This document shows positions 24,621 to 34,777 of a stretch of 64,000 bases of DNA, one piece after another. Where the stretch lies: contig ML978134.1 in the NCBI GenBank assembly GCA_010015805.1, forward strand, positions 1 to 64,000. Direction: 5' to 3'. A program made the translations under genes and the position numbers. The notes beneath the pieces were generated by a model, which did no database searches, was not told where the DNA came from, and was given only the letters and a program-made list of their open reading frames with translations. The DNA is from Rhizodiscina lignyota (Eukaryota; Ascomycota; Dothideomycetes; Aulographales; Rhizodiscinaceae). Numbering within the stretch: position 1 is the first letter of the stretch; each line of letters opens with the position of its first letter.

Positions 24621-25286
24621 TTTGGTGTCACTGGAGTTCTTAACGGCGATGAGAACGCGTAGAGGGTGAGACAACGTTCAATTAAAGATTCAAACGACAT
24701 CTGACCGAAAAGAATTAGAAGACACCCGACCCCATGGCACGCGTCCATGATGATCCTGCTTCCCCAACTGCCGAAGTTCTGGCTGGAGAGCTCGCCAAAC
24801 AATGCCTGATCAGCGGTTGCCAAAAGCACGTGCAGCTGCGCGTGGACTTGGAGAAGTTGGAGATAGGACCTTGCATCTCGTGGGTTGCCCCAGAATCCCC
24901 GCAGACGCTTGCTGCAAGCCAAGTAAAGATCGGATAGCGCCGCCTGACGGGAAATTTTAGTGGATGGTCCAAACACGGTCCTCGCTTTAGCCTGATTCAC
25001 CTCCCGTGCGCGCGGCCGTGCAACCCTAGACGATTATGCATTGAACAACCAAAAGCGTCACAAGCGTCGGGTGACTCCACAACTCTGTTGCGTGGAAGAA
25101 CCTCCGCAAGCGACGTTCAGGGTGACCCCAGTGGTCGGATTCAAATTTGGGCCCGACGGACAGACTTCTCCAATTGACCAAGACAAAGAAAGAAAGCCAC
25201 AAGCCATCTCAGAGGTTTAAGTATCAAAATCTATACGTCTCAGGCCATGAATATCCCGCAATGCACCGCAATGCACCGAAAACGCA
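24621..25286. other. Intergenic before the MFS gene
   Basis: Promoter of the MFS gene and 3' end of the monooxygenase gene. Open frames here are short and without signatures. Confidence 0.5.
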
Positions 25287-27144
25287 TCAACTCTCGGGCG
25301 CTTCCAAGACCTCCTTCGGCTTGAGTAGATAGAAGGCGAGGTCTTCCTCCTTAGTCTCTCTGTCCTTGGTTTCCAAGAGCGTCCAGCCATTGCCAAGGAA
25401 GTCCCACTGGTTGTTTTCACGGTAAACATAGTCCCAGTCCTCGTAGCGCGGTTCCGATATCGTCTCAAAGTAGTGGAGACTCGAACCTGGCCAAATGCCG
25501 ATGACCTTTCCATCCGCTCTGCCGCCTTTGTACCATGACCGGCAATTATCTGTAAACACCATACGCTGTAGGAACTTCTGATGCCGCTCGTTGAGCTGCG
25601 AGACCACATCCGATTTGACATCGAATGCCTTGAGATTTTGACGCTGCATCTTGTCGACAAACCGAATCATGTACTCGCTCTGCTTCTCCATGACTGGAAT
25701 AAGAGTGCCGTTCGAGATGGGAGCATTGGGACCGAGGAACATGAAGTAGTTCGGAAAGCCTGGAATTGCCATTGCGAGATATGCCTCGACCGCGTTGGTG
25801 TCTGCCCAGAGGTCAAAAAGTGGTATGCCTTGTCGGCCGACAAGCTTGAACCGTGGTCGATATGTGGTGTTGAAGCCTGTCGCACAAACGATAGCATCAA
25901 CCTTGTGAAGTTTGCCATCGGCAGTTACGAGTCCTTCAGCTTCAATATGATCAATCTCGTCGCTAATAACTTCCACATTTTCCTTGACCAACGACTCCAG
26001 GAAATTTTGGCCTGGTGTGAGACGACGGCATCCGACTCCGAATTTGGGTGTCAATCTGGATGCAAGCTCCTCATTGCCACCAAGTCGATCTTTCATAATC
26101 TTTGCAAATACATGAATTGCTTCCTTCTGTTTCGGACTATCCTTAACGAATGTGTCGAATGTTCGATTCATATCCGACTCGATCCTCTTGCGATAGCGGA
26201 GGAATTCGTCTGGGTCTTCTCGAAATTTGCGCTTCTCAGCAGCTGTATAGTGGAAATTCTTCGGTCCCTCATTCTTGGGGTCAACGAAGCCCTGCGAGGG
26301 AGCAATCCATGTTGGAGATCGAATAAATGCTTTCATCTTGCCGACGATGGGCTGAAGCTCAGGGACAATCTGAATGGCCGAGGACCCAGATCCGATGACA
26401 GCTATGTTCTTACCCTCCCAATCAAAGTCTTTCCATCGAGCGGAATGGCACAGGTGGCCCTTGAAAGTAGTCAACCCGGTGATGGCGGGCCATTTCCAGT
26501 TGTTAAGCAGGCCGCCTGCATTGATGAGAACATTACAAGTGCGCTGGAAATATTGCGTCTCTTCGGGCTTTTCAGAATTGCTGACTTCAAATGCGAGCTC
26601 CCACAACCCGAGTTCTTCATTCCAAACTGCTGAGACGAGCTTGTGATGATACTGGACGTATTTCTCCACATCATGCTTCTTTGCAACAGCCTTGAGATAC
26701 GCATGTATTTCGAGTGAGCCAACATAATAGCGGGAGTAATCCGGATTTGGCTCGAATGTGTATGTATAAGCATGTGCTGGTACCTGCAATTGTTAGCTCG
26801 AGGCAATGCTGAGCCAAAGTGCACACACTCACATCGCAGGCGCACCCGGGATACCTGTGTTATGTCAGTCATCAAGAAATCTACCAGATTTCACAAGGTT
26901 CATGCCTGTTCTCGAGCCATGTGCCTCCTAAATCGCCATTCTTCTCGTAGATTGTAAAGTCGCAGTTCTCGAGAGTTTCTTGGACGCGAATTGCGGTTGC
27001 TATACCGGAGACACCAGCGCCAATACAGACAACACTGACGCGTGACCTAGAATTCAAGGGCCTCTCATGGACTTCTTCGCTAACAGGCCCCTTCTGTTGT
27101 CCGTTCTCGACTACCGAATCTATTCGTTCTCGTGACGGTGCCAT
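25287..27144 (-). CDS. Baeyer-Villiger-type flavin monooxygenase (585 aa)
   Basis: Exons on the minus strand are 27144-26906, 26854-26833 (only 22 bases) and 26783-25287. The FAD-binding Rossmann motif is GAGVSG (Gly42, 44, 47). The class mark FxGxxxHxxxW is present as FKGHLCHSARW at residues 194-204, and the NADPH-binding turn is VIGSGSSAIQIVPEL. The conserved run ENRYPGCACDVPAHAYTY appears only if intron 1 uses a GC donor (GCATGA...CACAG, 51 bases). The only GT alternative gives a 30-base intron and an inserted stretch. The enzyme should insert oxygen next to a ketone or oxidise a soft nucleophile, using NADPH and O2, in the cytosol. It is the first gene of the minus-strand run with the MFS, hydrolase and PhzF-like genes. 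Confidence 0.9.
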
Positions 27145-28544
27145 GATTTGAGCGAGGGAAGGATGTTGTCCAAGAAGCGCACAAGATAGGGCGGCTGAAC
27201 ATTTCTATGAGAGACGACGGCGCAATTAATCAAGTGACTTGATCGGCAATTCTCGCCGCATACACAAGCATGTAGCTGAGCGGTACGCCGTTTGCCGTGG
27301 AGTAAAAGTGTACATCATGGCGGCGGCAACTCAGGGCTGCCATCTGCCGTGTGAGATCAAGCTCACGTCGGCCGTCGTGTCCTCGATGTTCAGCATTGCC
27401 CCACTCGTCCTGGCCACCGCGGCGATTGTGGGCCATCTCAAGGACCGAAAAGGCTTGGAATCTGCGAATGCGGGGATCGTAGATGTGGGGTGACTGGCTC
27501 ATGTTCCGGACGCGTTTCCATGACATGGGAGTGACCTGCCCAAGTTGTAGTTACGACCAATGGACCAGCTCGATATTTGGAAAAGTCGCGAGAGATATTC
27601 GACTTCAGTGTAACTCAGATCAGATTGTGTGCCTCCTTTATGTATCCCGAGACTTTCGGGCTAATTATGATGCCGGATTAACAACTCCCTCACGATGTTC
27701 TTAACTAGCCTGATTAGGTAGTAACGCTTTTCCTCATTCACCCCCATCTCGAAAGGTTGTCAATAATCATATCCGCCTTTCGTATAAACAACATGTATTG
27801 TGATAAAACATCACTTCTCTATCGTTCCAGCTATCAAACTTATCTGAGCACCTCCACGTCCTTCGCTCTCTCATGAGACGGAATGATTCTGTGGAAGATC
27901 ACATGCACACTAGCAAATCTCTGTCTAGTCGGTTGGCCAATATGTTCCTGCGCACCTTGGACTTGGGCTTCATCGTGTTTAGCGCGCCGTCTGTCCATTC
28001 TCAGATCATGTATCGCAGGTTCGTGGAGGATCATGGCAGGAAAGAGAAGTGAATAACTGAGCAAACCGTAAGTCGACCGTGTGTCACCTCAGTTGCAACC
28101 TTTCGTGTACACTTTCCTTCAAAATTGCTGGCTTTGAAACAGTATCAGGCGGTGAAGAAGTGAAGGTAAGCATGATCATCGTGATGAGCATATCGTATCT
28201 AGATATTCAGCTGTTATGAACATTCTGAACTCCGATATCTGGCTTCAGTACTTCCTCTCCATTCCAAGGCCCATCTTGTAGGTCGAACGAGTGTCGCAGA
28301 AAATTCTCGGAGTCGAAGGGTACCATCATTTGTGAAGAGGTAGCCCACAACACAGCGACTGTCTTTCGTTCAGGGAGGTGGCGCTTCTGTCCAGCAATCG
28401 GGACAGACTACGTTTAAGTCAGTAGTTGATCATATTGCAGTAGTACACGGGTCTGTAGGCTTGCGAGTTCATACAGAAAGTCGGCGTTGGTTTTGGTGGT
28501 GGTGGTGCAACCCCTATGTGGACTGCGACTGAATCAGCACTTGA
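27145..28544. other. Intergenic, 1.4 kb
   Basis: Promoter side of the monooxygenase gene and distal flank of the secreted-protein gene. Overlapping open frames on both strands near 27230-27526 show GC-rich codons but nothing recognisable. At 28487-28515 a G/T-rich stretch (TTGGTTTTGGTGGTGGTGG) partly resembles one at 28600-28625. Confidence 0.4.
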
Positions 28545-29141
28545 TCACATAGAGACACGATAGCTTTCAGAGCTGAAGAGCCACCTACACACGCTATGCG
28601 TTGGTTTTAGCAGCGGTGGCGGCGTGGGGTCTATTTTCGGAACGAACGCCTAATACTGTCCAGAGTAATCTCCAGTGCTCATGAATACGCCATGGGTGTC
28701 TGAGTACGTGTCCAGATACCATCCAGGCCCTACCAGTGCATTGGAGAGCTTGTACGGATATGCGCTGTTTCCAGAGTCCACGAGCGTCCAACGGAACTGA
28801 GGCAGACCATTCCAATTAGCTGAATACTCCGCGACAACATGGTTAATGGTAGTGTTGTATGCAAGGTCTATGCCGAGGAATTCAACGGCCGGGTTGAAGA
28901 ACAGGAACTGGTTATTATTGATGATGGTCACTCCAAACGCATAGTCGGTCCATTGTGCGGTGCGAAGTCCGTTAACGTGTGTGGTAGAGTCTTCAGCTGC
29001 CGGATCGGGTTGGAGGTTATAATTTGGACCTGTGTATGCATTTACCAGATAGTACAGTCTGTCAGGTGCGGGAGGACCACCAGTTGCTAAAATGAAGTGG
29101 AAGAAAAGAACGAACCAAACAGCTGTTGGATTTGGTGGCAT
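28545..29141 (-). CDS. Small secreted ricin-type-lectin-like protein (about 174 aa)
   Basis: Exon 1 is 29141-28657, and a probable exon 2 is 28584-28545 after a GTATTA...GTGTAG intron. Without splicing the protein ends five bases later, at a TAG after SGQY. With splicing it continues SGQWLFSSESYRVSM. The N-terminus is a signal peptide (VWFVLFFHFILATGG). The mature part starts RLYYLVNAYTGPNYNL and ends with GWYLDTYSDTHGVFMSTGDYSGQ. That pattern (LDTYSDT..., M..GD.SGQ.W) is familiar from fungal secreted proteins with a ricin-B-like beta-trefoil; this copy would be a single domain. No catalytic motif is seen. A sugar-binding role outside the cell is inferred, not shown. The intron is the unsure part. 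Confidence 0.6.
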
Positions 29142-29676
29142 GTTGGAGCTTAGCGACTAAGATGAGAAGCGTAGTAGCGGAGAACTATGGTGAAAAGCAA
29201 GTGAGTGATCGAGGGGATCAAAGTACGATACATATATAAGTTGTTCCTCGCTTCAAGACAAATTTTACTAACCCTAATTCTTTGCGTGGTTGTTGCACAA
29301 GAGCGGTCTCGACCCAGCCATTACAGAGCTGAACTGAGACGTTCCTCTGAATGCTGTCAATTCTGTCACATAGAACCTTTTGAATACCGGAGTTGCCGAT
29401 CACATCGCGAGTATTTGTGATAGCGCGCTACCCGTTTGAAGGCTAGATGAGATCGTGCGTTGTATCATAAATAATCACTGAGGAACGGCGAACGTGGCAC
29501 CTCTGCAGCATTTCGTGGTACGAACACGAGTTGTCCCACCATACAGCTCTTGATACCCTTACTTTGTCCTCCTGCTACGAAGACTGTTAGTGGCTGAAAT
29601 CAATAACGAGTTACACGGGCTCGATATGGAGCTCCGAGAGTTGCCCAGCCTCAATCGAGCAAGAACGAAGAAGGAA
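29142..29676. other. Intergenic
   Basis: Promoter of the secreted-protein gene on the left and 3' flank of the conserved basic protein on the right. Nothing else is seen. Confidence 0.5.
29233..29238 (-). promoter_or_regulatory. TATA-like element before the secreted-protein gene
   Basis: A TATATA core, within a longer CTTATATATG stretch on the minus strand, lies about 92 bases before the ATG at 29141. A position this close fits a short leader. Confidence 0.35.
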
Positions 29677-30423
29677 TTACGCCCTTTTCACAGCTGACTG
29701 TATAGTGTCCAAGTTCAGCTGCCCCTTTCTGCCCCAGCCTTTCTGTCCGGCGCTCACTGATGGCCGGAAGTCTTCGTAGAAACCGAATGCCTGCTTGTTG
29801 AGCTCTTCTTCATCGCCCTTCCAAGTCTCCAAAGACTCCTCGAAAGTTTTCTTGACTCGCTCATACGCATCCTCGCCAAACTTGGACTTCAATGCCCCAT
29901 CGTTTCCTGGCTTGCCCTTTTGTTCACTCCCAACGAGCGCGACTCCATCCTTTATGCGCAGCTTGAACTGCATCACCTCCATTATGTCGATATCTGTAGG
30001 CCGCTGCTCTTTCTTCTTGCGCTTGGCTTCCGTGTCCTTAGATTCTTCGATTGTACCGATCGACCGACCCTTTGCGATTGCGGTAATTGTAGATATCGCC
30101 GACCCTGCACTCAAACATGTAGACCAGGAGAGTTTGGGGTGGACGAAGTGGGCGACGCATGCTGCCCAGAGGTGAAGGACGGGAGCGCGATTGATGAGGA
30201 TGGCTTGCTCTCCTGTGGCATCGTCGCCTCCGGTTTTCTGTTTCTTTGAGCCTTTTGCATCCGCTTGACGGTCTTCGCTAGCTGGAGGAGCTTTGCGCTT
30301 CGTTGGTTTCTTTGCAGGTTTCGGTGTCTTCGATTGCTTTGCTGCTCCGAGGGGCTTCTTGCCGTCGTCGAAGTCCTCAATTTTTGCCTGCTCTTTAGGA
30401 GCCTTGCTTCGAGTAGTTACCAT
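29677..30423 (-). CDS. Conserved fungal protein, INRAPVLxLWA type (248 aa)
   Basis: A single exon from ATG 30423. The first 75 residues are Lys/Ala/Pro-rich with several nuclear-localisation-like clusters (KPAKKPTKRKAPP, KGSKKQKTGG). Then comes INRAPVLHLWAACVAHF, a short helical domain, a Lys-rich linker (KRKKKEQRP) and a C-terminal domain with EDAYERVKKTFEESLETWKG and FYEDFRPSVSAGQKGWGRKG. I remember the INRAPVL.LWA block and the GWGRKG end from uncharacterised ascomycete proteins. No function is known to me. The basic head suggests a nuclear, perhaps DNA-associated, protein. The third-position pattern and charge spacing support real coding. Confidence 0.75.
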   Translation of the reverse strand: MVTTRSKAPKEQAKIEDFDDGKKPLGAAKQSKTPKPAKKPTKRKAPPASEDRQADAKGSKKQKTGGDDATGEQAILINRAPVLHLWAACVAHFVHPKLSWSTCLSAGSAISTITAIAKGRSIGTIEESKDTEAKRKKKEQRPTDIDIMEVMQFKLRIKDGVALVGSEQKGKPGNDGALKSKFGEDAYERVKKTFEESLETWKGDEEELNKQAFGFYEDFRPSVSAGQKGWGRKGQLNLDTIQSAVKRA

Positions 30424-31005
30424 GTTGACCTGTTGTTATGCTCAATGTAAGTTGCAATTAACGAGGTATGCAAAGGGAGACGAGAGAAAGTACGTTCCCC
30501 GCACTTCGCGTCTTCTTCCATTTGGACGCGTCGGTTGACGTCACGCTTACACAGCATGGCTTGATGGGAAGATCTCATCCCTCAAAATAGTTAAGATCTG
30601 ACATTCTCCATGCCAGTGTGAACGAGGCACGTTGTGATGCTGCTTTGGAGCGTAAAGAGACTTGTAAGAAACTGGCACCGTCGATGCCAAAAGGCCCTTT
30701 TCTCATGAGGCGAGCTAAGCGATGTGACAAGATGATCTCTCCAACCTTACGATAACTGAACGATATTATCAGAATGGATACCTTTCCTATACTATTTCGT
30801 CTTCAAAGAGCAGTATAGATCCACAGTAGATTTTGTTTTGGCTGTCTTTCATCAATTAACCAAGATTTGTTGAATACATACAATACAATGGCCCCCAGTC
30901 TGATCCTTCAGATGGCCACTTTCATCAGGGCTTACCGGCAAACATTCCAGACAAACGCGAAGTCACGTTAATTCGCGTCAATGATGTCAGCGGTATTTTT
31001 CGCCG
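30424..31005. other. Intergenic
   Basis: Promoter of the minus-strand gene, then AT-rich DNA. A short frame from ATG 30888 (27 codons) has no sign of being a gene. Confidence 0.4.
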
Positions 31006-32021
31006 ATGATCATCATCGCGTCCTACGCGGCACCTGTTATATACCATAAGGAAGCAAGACTGTCCACCCCACTTTCAGTGCAATTTCAACCAAGTGAAAT
31101 GCTGGCCGAAAATCCAAGAGAAAGCAAGCTTTTGTCTCAAGAACTCATGGAGAGACGAAATGCTGTCAGACAGTTCAATCGCTTCAAGTAGAGAGAGCTC
31201 GCTGACGAATTTCCAGACTAACCACAATGGCAATCGAAGAGTGCTACAGGAACTGTGTAACCATACCGACCCAGCTTTTGACTGGACAACTATCGGAGCC
31301 CGCATGGCCTACGATGAAGCGATACACATGTCATGCTCTAGCTTCCGGACGCTTGGGGAAGGTACAATAGATCTTGGAGACCGAGGTATTTTGAGTATCG
31401 ACGGACTCAGTAACCATCGCGTTCGAGAGCGAGTGTTCGAGTATATTGAGAAAAAGGCCGTAAAGTCTGAGAAGAAGTCCACTCGAGCAGCGATATCGCT
31501 GTGCCAGACAGTACCTTGTCCTTCCTCCGTAGCACACAGCATGCCCGTCCTAGTAACAAAGCCATCATTGTATAGCGATGCAACCACAGTATACCTTCCC
31601 CAACTAGAAAAGAATAGCATCCACTAACGTTTCTAAACAGAATCAACGACTATTAAGAAAATTGGGGGACAACGCTACGATTGGCGATTAGGAGCTCAAT
31701 AAACTTGCCAATGAGATCATATTTTGGCGAATGCTCTTGAAAGAAGGGAAGGCTCTGACTGAGAACAGGGATGGTGTTTTCGAGATTGATAGAATGTTGA
31801 GCACCGACGATATACGCACTGAGGATGTGAAAGCTGATATTGATGACTGGATTGAACTGAATGTTCTAATCAAGCAACGCGGAGCACTTCGAACAGCAGT
31901 CCTGGGATCATCGGCTCGGTTTTCTGGAAAAGGAACAAAGCGGAAAACTTCGAAGATTGACGAGTCAGGCTACGGTTTCCTTAATGGTCTCTATCAGCAG
32001 CCAAAAAGGCGGAGGTGTTGA
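31006..32021 (+). pseudogene. Probable decayed gene of unknown family
   Basis: Plus-strand open pieces at 31006-31191, 31094-31627 and 31731-32021 look like remains of one gene. The last piece reads IIFWRMLLKEGKAL, DVKADIDDWIELNVLIKQRG and a basic end QQPKRRRC. Just before it the same frame gives NQRLLRKLGDNATIGD, then a TAG at about 31689, then ELNKLANEII. The TAG sits where CAG would fit, as a C-to-T change would give. An intron ending CTAAC...AAACAG near 31640 may be genuine. The amino-acid make-up (helical, charged, basic tail) recalls a transcription-related protein, but I recognise no domain. It could instead be an intact gene with exons I misread. Confidence 0.35.
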
Positions 32022-32056
32022 AGATGTCATTGTGTATAATTCCTCCCGGAGTCAGA

Positions 32057-32477
32057 TTATTCAAGCCAGTCATCTACGAGCAGCGTATCCCACCCCTTCT
32101 CATCCTGCCGGTGCCAGCTCTTAACGTCAAAGACATTGTGCTTTCCGAGACTCCCGTCGAACAAGTGTGCACATCCTGTGAGCTCATCCGGCCAGTCGAG
32201 TTTCGATCCCATGTCTGCTGTTGAGACCTTTAATATCCACAGTTGTGGAGAATCCTTGAAAAACAAATTTGCGGTAATAGGAATCTTGAATTTAGTTACT
32301 ACGTTAATTAATGAGGCACGGTGAGATAATTCATACCTGCTTCGCATCACTTAAATGAATAAATCCATCTTTTTGATCGAGCTCCGAAAGCGGAAGTGTT
32401 TCAGGGATCGGAGTCGGTGGAGGCGCATCTGCAATTTTGTAGACGAAAGCCGGGTTGACATTGGGATTTGGGACCAT
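32057..32477 (-). CDS. DUF952 family protein (122 aa)
   Basis: Exons on the minus strand are 32477-32337 and 32284-32057. The intron has a GTATGA donor and ends TAACTAAATTCAAG. The start is ATG 32477 (MVPNPNVNPAFVYKI); the frame is open further upstream, but family members begin close to here. Family blocks are FVYKIADAPPP, LPLSELDQKDGFIHLSDAKQ, ANLFFKDSPQLWILKV, WPDELTGCAHLFDGSLG and the closing WDTLLVDDWLE. DUF952 proteins are small soluble proteins found in bacteria and fungi, related in fold to ADP-ribosyl-transferase-like folds. No reaction is established. Confidence 0.85.
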
Positions 32478-32692
32478 TTTCGTGGATTGGGACTTCAAAA
32501 TGAAAGACGGTATCAAGATTTTCCTCAGCAACGGAAGGTAGTGTAGGTTAAAATAGGGTTTGTCTTTGCTGACGGTGGTCGCTCCACCCAAACACACGTG
32601 TGATAAAATAGTTGAGCCCAATTAACTGAACGGCTGCAGTAAGAACGAGCTGTACTCTTTAACACGAACGAGAGTATCTCTTTCGATTATAG

Positions 32693-32706
32693 ATACTAGC
32701 TAGTAT
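32693..32706. repeat. Perfect palindrome ATACTAGCTAGTAT
   Basis: A 14-base perfect inverted repeat with no spacer in the divergent intergenic region. It could be a binding site for a dimeric regulator, or chance in AT-rich DNA. A weaker hairpin (CGAGG, 8-base loop, CCTCG) lies near 32753-32770. Confidence 0.4.
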
Positions 32707-32873
32707 TTATTTAAAATACACAGCTTGGGCATATATAATATATATAAACTAGCGAGGCTATATATCCTCGTAGTTCGACATATTGTAGCCACGACTCGAA
32801 TTTTTTGTTATCTACCTAGGTACCTGTTAAATCCCTGCCTCATGTCGTGATAGGGGGCACGCAGGTTTAACTA

Positions 32874-32888
32874 TAGGGTTAGGGTTAA
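32874..32888. repeat. Telomere-like motif TAGGGTTAGGGTTAA
   Basis: Two and a half TTAGGG units in the intergenic region before the methyltransferase gene. They point the opposite way to the copy at 11060-11072. Either an interstitial telomere scar or a telobox-type promoter element. Confidence 0.5.
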
Positions 32889-33059
32889 TTTCCCGAAGAA
32901 GTTGTTGCTGTCGGGTGATTATTTAACAACATTCTTGGCTGTATTTTTAACCCGTCCCATTCTTTCGTTTTTATCATGTTGGATTTTCTCTTCTCCCTGA
33001 CCATGTAGTTACGGTATTATCTTCAACATCTTTATTAAATTCCATCTCCTTCTCTACAC

Positions 33060-34551
33060 ATGGCGGAAAACCACCCGCCTGGTGGTAGCAGCGGCGCTGA
33101 AAATGCCGGTCTCGTATCTCATCTGGAAGTCGACGTTAGTGATAGCAGCTCCAGGTAATCGATCCTGATATCTAACGGCCGAAGCATCGCGATCTTGTCG
33201 ACTCTGGACTTGGCAGCGAGGTGACGTCGTAGGAAAACTTCTCCTTTTCAAATTGTGACAAAGGTTGATCAGTTCCTGAAAGGATAACTACCTCGATCGC
33301 GAGTTCCGCAATGGATTTTAGATTCGAGCACGGGAGGAGGTATCATGCATATGGAGACAATCGTAGGCACAGCTATGTCCCTCAATTTTGACTTTGCTGA
33401 TTTCTTTTAGAATACCACTTGCCGAATGATGAAGTACACATCCACCCGCTTTACTTGGCACGCATGCCATTGACTGATTATATAGCAAGAAATGGATCGA
33501 CTTGGTACGCCCGGCAGCTCCCATGTCCCAGTTCCTAAACCTGATAAACAACATAACTGCAACACCGTATATGGTCATTAGCTTTCGACCGTCGTCTCTA
33601 CCTCGCACCTCTCCCCTCAACGATGACCCAGGCTCTCGACGTTGGCTGCGGAACTGGAGGTGCGCTTTTCAATTTTCAGCGTTGCTCATCCGATCCCCTG
33701 ACAACTGGCAATAGCTTGGGCGATTGAATTCGCCGACGCGCATCCCCATACTCATATCACTGGCACCGACATTTCCCCCATCCAGCCCACCGCCGTGCCA
33801 CCCAACTGCACGTTCATGATCGACGATGCAACACGCGAGTGGGCGTTCGGACAACGTTTCGATTTTATCCACACGCGGGCTCTGACCATGGCCATCGGTG
33901 ACTGGGATCGGTTCGTCTCGCAAGCGTTCGACAATCTGCTTCCCGGCGGGTGGATAGAACTGCAGGAATTTCACTTGCCCCTGGGCTGCGACGATGAGAG
34001 TATGTCTGAAGGCACAGCACTGTGGAAGTGGGGCGTCGAGATCAGGCGCGCTTGCCAGAAGGTCGGCATTGAGTCGATGGCATCCGTAGAGCATCCAACG
34101 CGACTGAAGAAGGTGGGGTTTGAGAACGTGAATGAGCATGTGTTGAAGGCGCCGATAGGCCCGTGGGCGAAGGGGAAGAGAGAGAAGAGGCTGGGTGCAA
34201 TGGCGAGGAAGGATCTATCGGATGGCTTGGATGGCATTAGTACGAAGCTGTTCCATATTCTTGGATATAAGGAAGAAGAAGTCAAGGCGCTTTTGGATGC
34301 GGTTAAGGAGGAGCTGGATAATCCTGATGTTAGTTCTGAACCCTACTTCCAGTGCGTAGAACGCGTTGCTAAGCTTGAAATAGATCCATTCCTACATGCC
34401 ATTGTAAGTTTTGTTTTGTCTCGACGAGTGTGAAAGATTCAGTGCTAACTTCACACAGAGACATATGTTGGGGTCAGAAGCCCCTCGAGGCCGGAACTTG
34501 ATGGAATATCATATCATAAACTCTTGTGACATCGTCTTTCATAAGCTTTGA
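33060..34551 (+). CDS. LaeA-like SAM-dependent methyltransferase (TAM/UMTA type, about 358 aa)
   Basis: Seven exons: 33060-33154, 33283-33362, 33411-33433, 33486-33504, 33582-33659, 33715-34403 and 34459-34551. Two are very small (23 and 19 bases), but all phases close. The N-terminus gives the family run MDFRFEHGRRYHAYGDN, YHLPNDEQEMDRLAFDRRL. SAM motif I is LDVGCGTG (residues 91-98). Then ITGTDISPIQP, FDFIHTRALTMAI and LLPGGWIELQEF follow, as in LaeA/TdiE-like proteins of moulds. Many of these tune secondary metabolism or modify natural products; this copy's target is unknown. Oddity: after the last intron my frame gives RHMLGSEAPR, while the usual family ending (WGQKPLE) is readable in a neighbouring frame of the same exon. 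The last junction or one base may be off. Confidence 0.85.
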
Positions 34552-34777
34552 TGTCGTCGCCACGTAGCGACATGGATTATGTCTGGTATCTCTAAGTGAT
34601 CATTTAAAAAAAGCGAACTCACTGCAATAGTCTTCTCCTTACCTGTCTTCATTTTTGGATGCAGCAATGCCAGTTGCTACCGGATATTCAACAGCAAAAA
34701 AGCCGTTTTGTACACCGTGATCATGCCAAGTCATGCGAGTCTGCTCTGCAAAGCCGCTTAAACATTCCACTTTTCCT

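Larger units (their letters stand above)
32478..33059. other. AT-rich divergent promoter region
   Basis: This lies between the DUF952 gene (minus) and the methyltransferase gene (plus). It holds an AT-rich island (32690-32960), a 14-base perfect palindrome and a telomere-like motif, listed separately. No gene is seen. Confidence 0.5.

Noticed and set aside
27230-27526. Overlapping frames on both strands upstream of the monooxygenase
   Set aside because: Both are GC-rich and unmatched; a hydrophobic stretch on the plus strand is too short to call a membrane protein.
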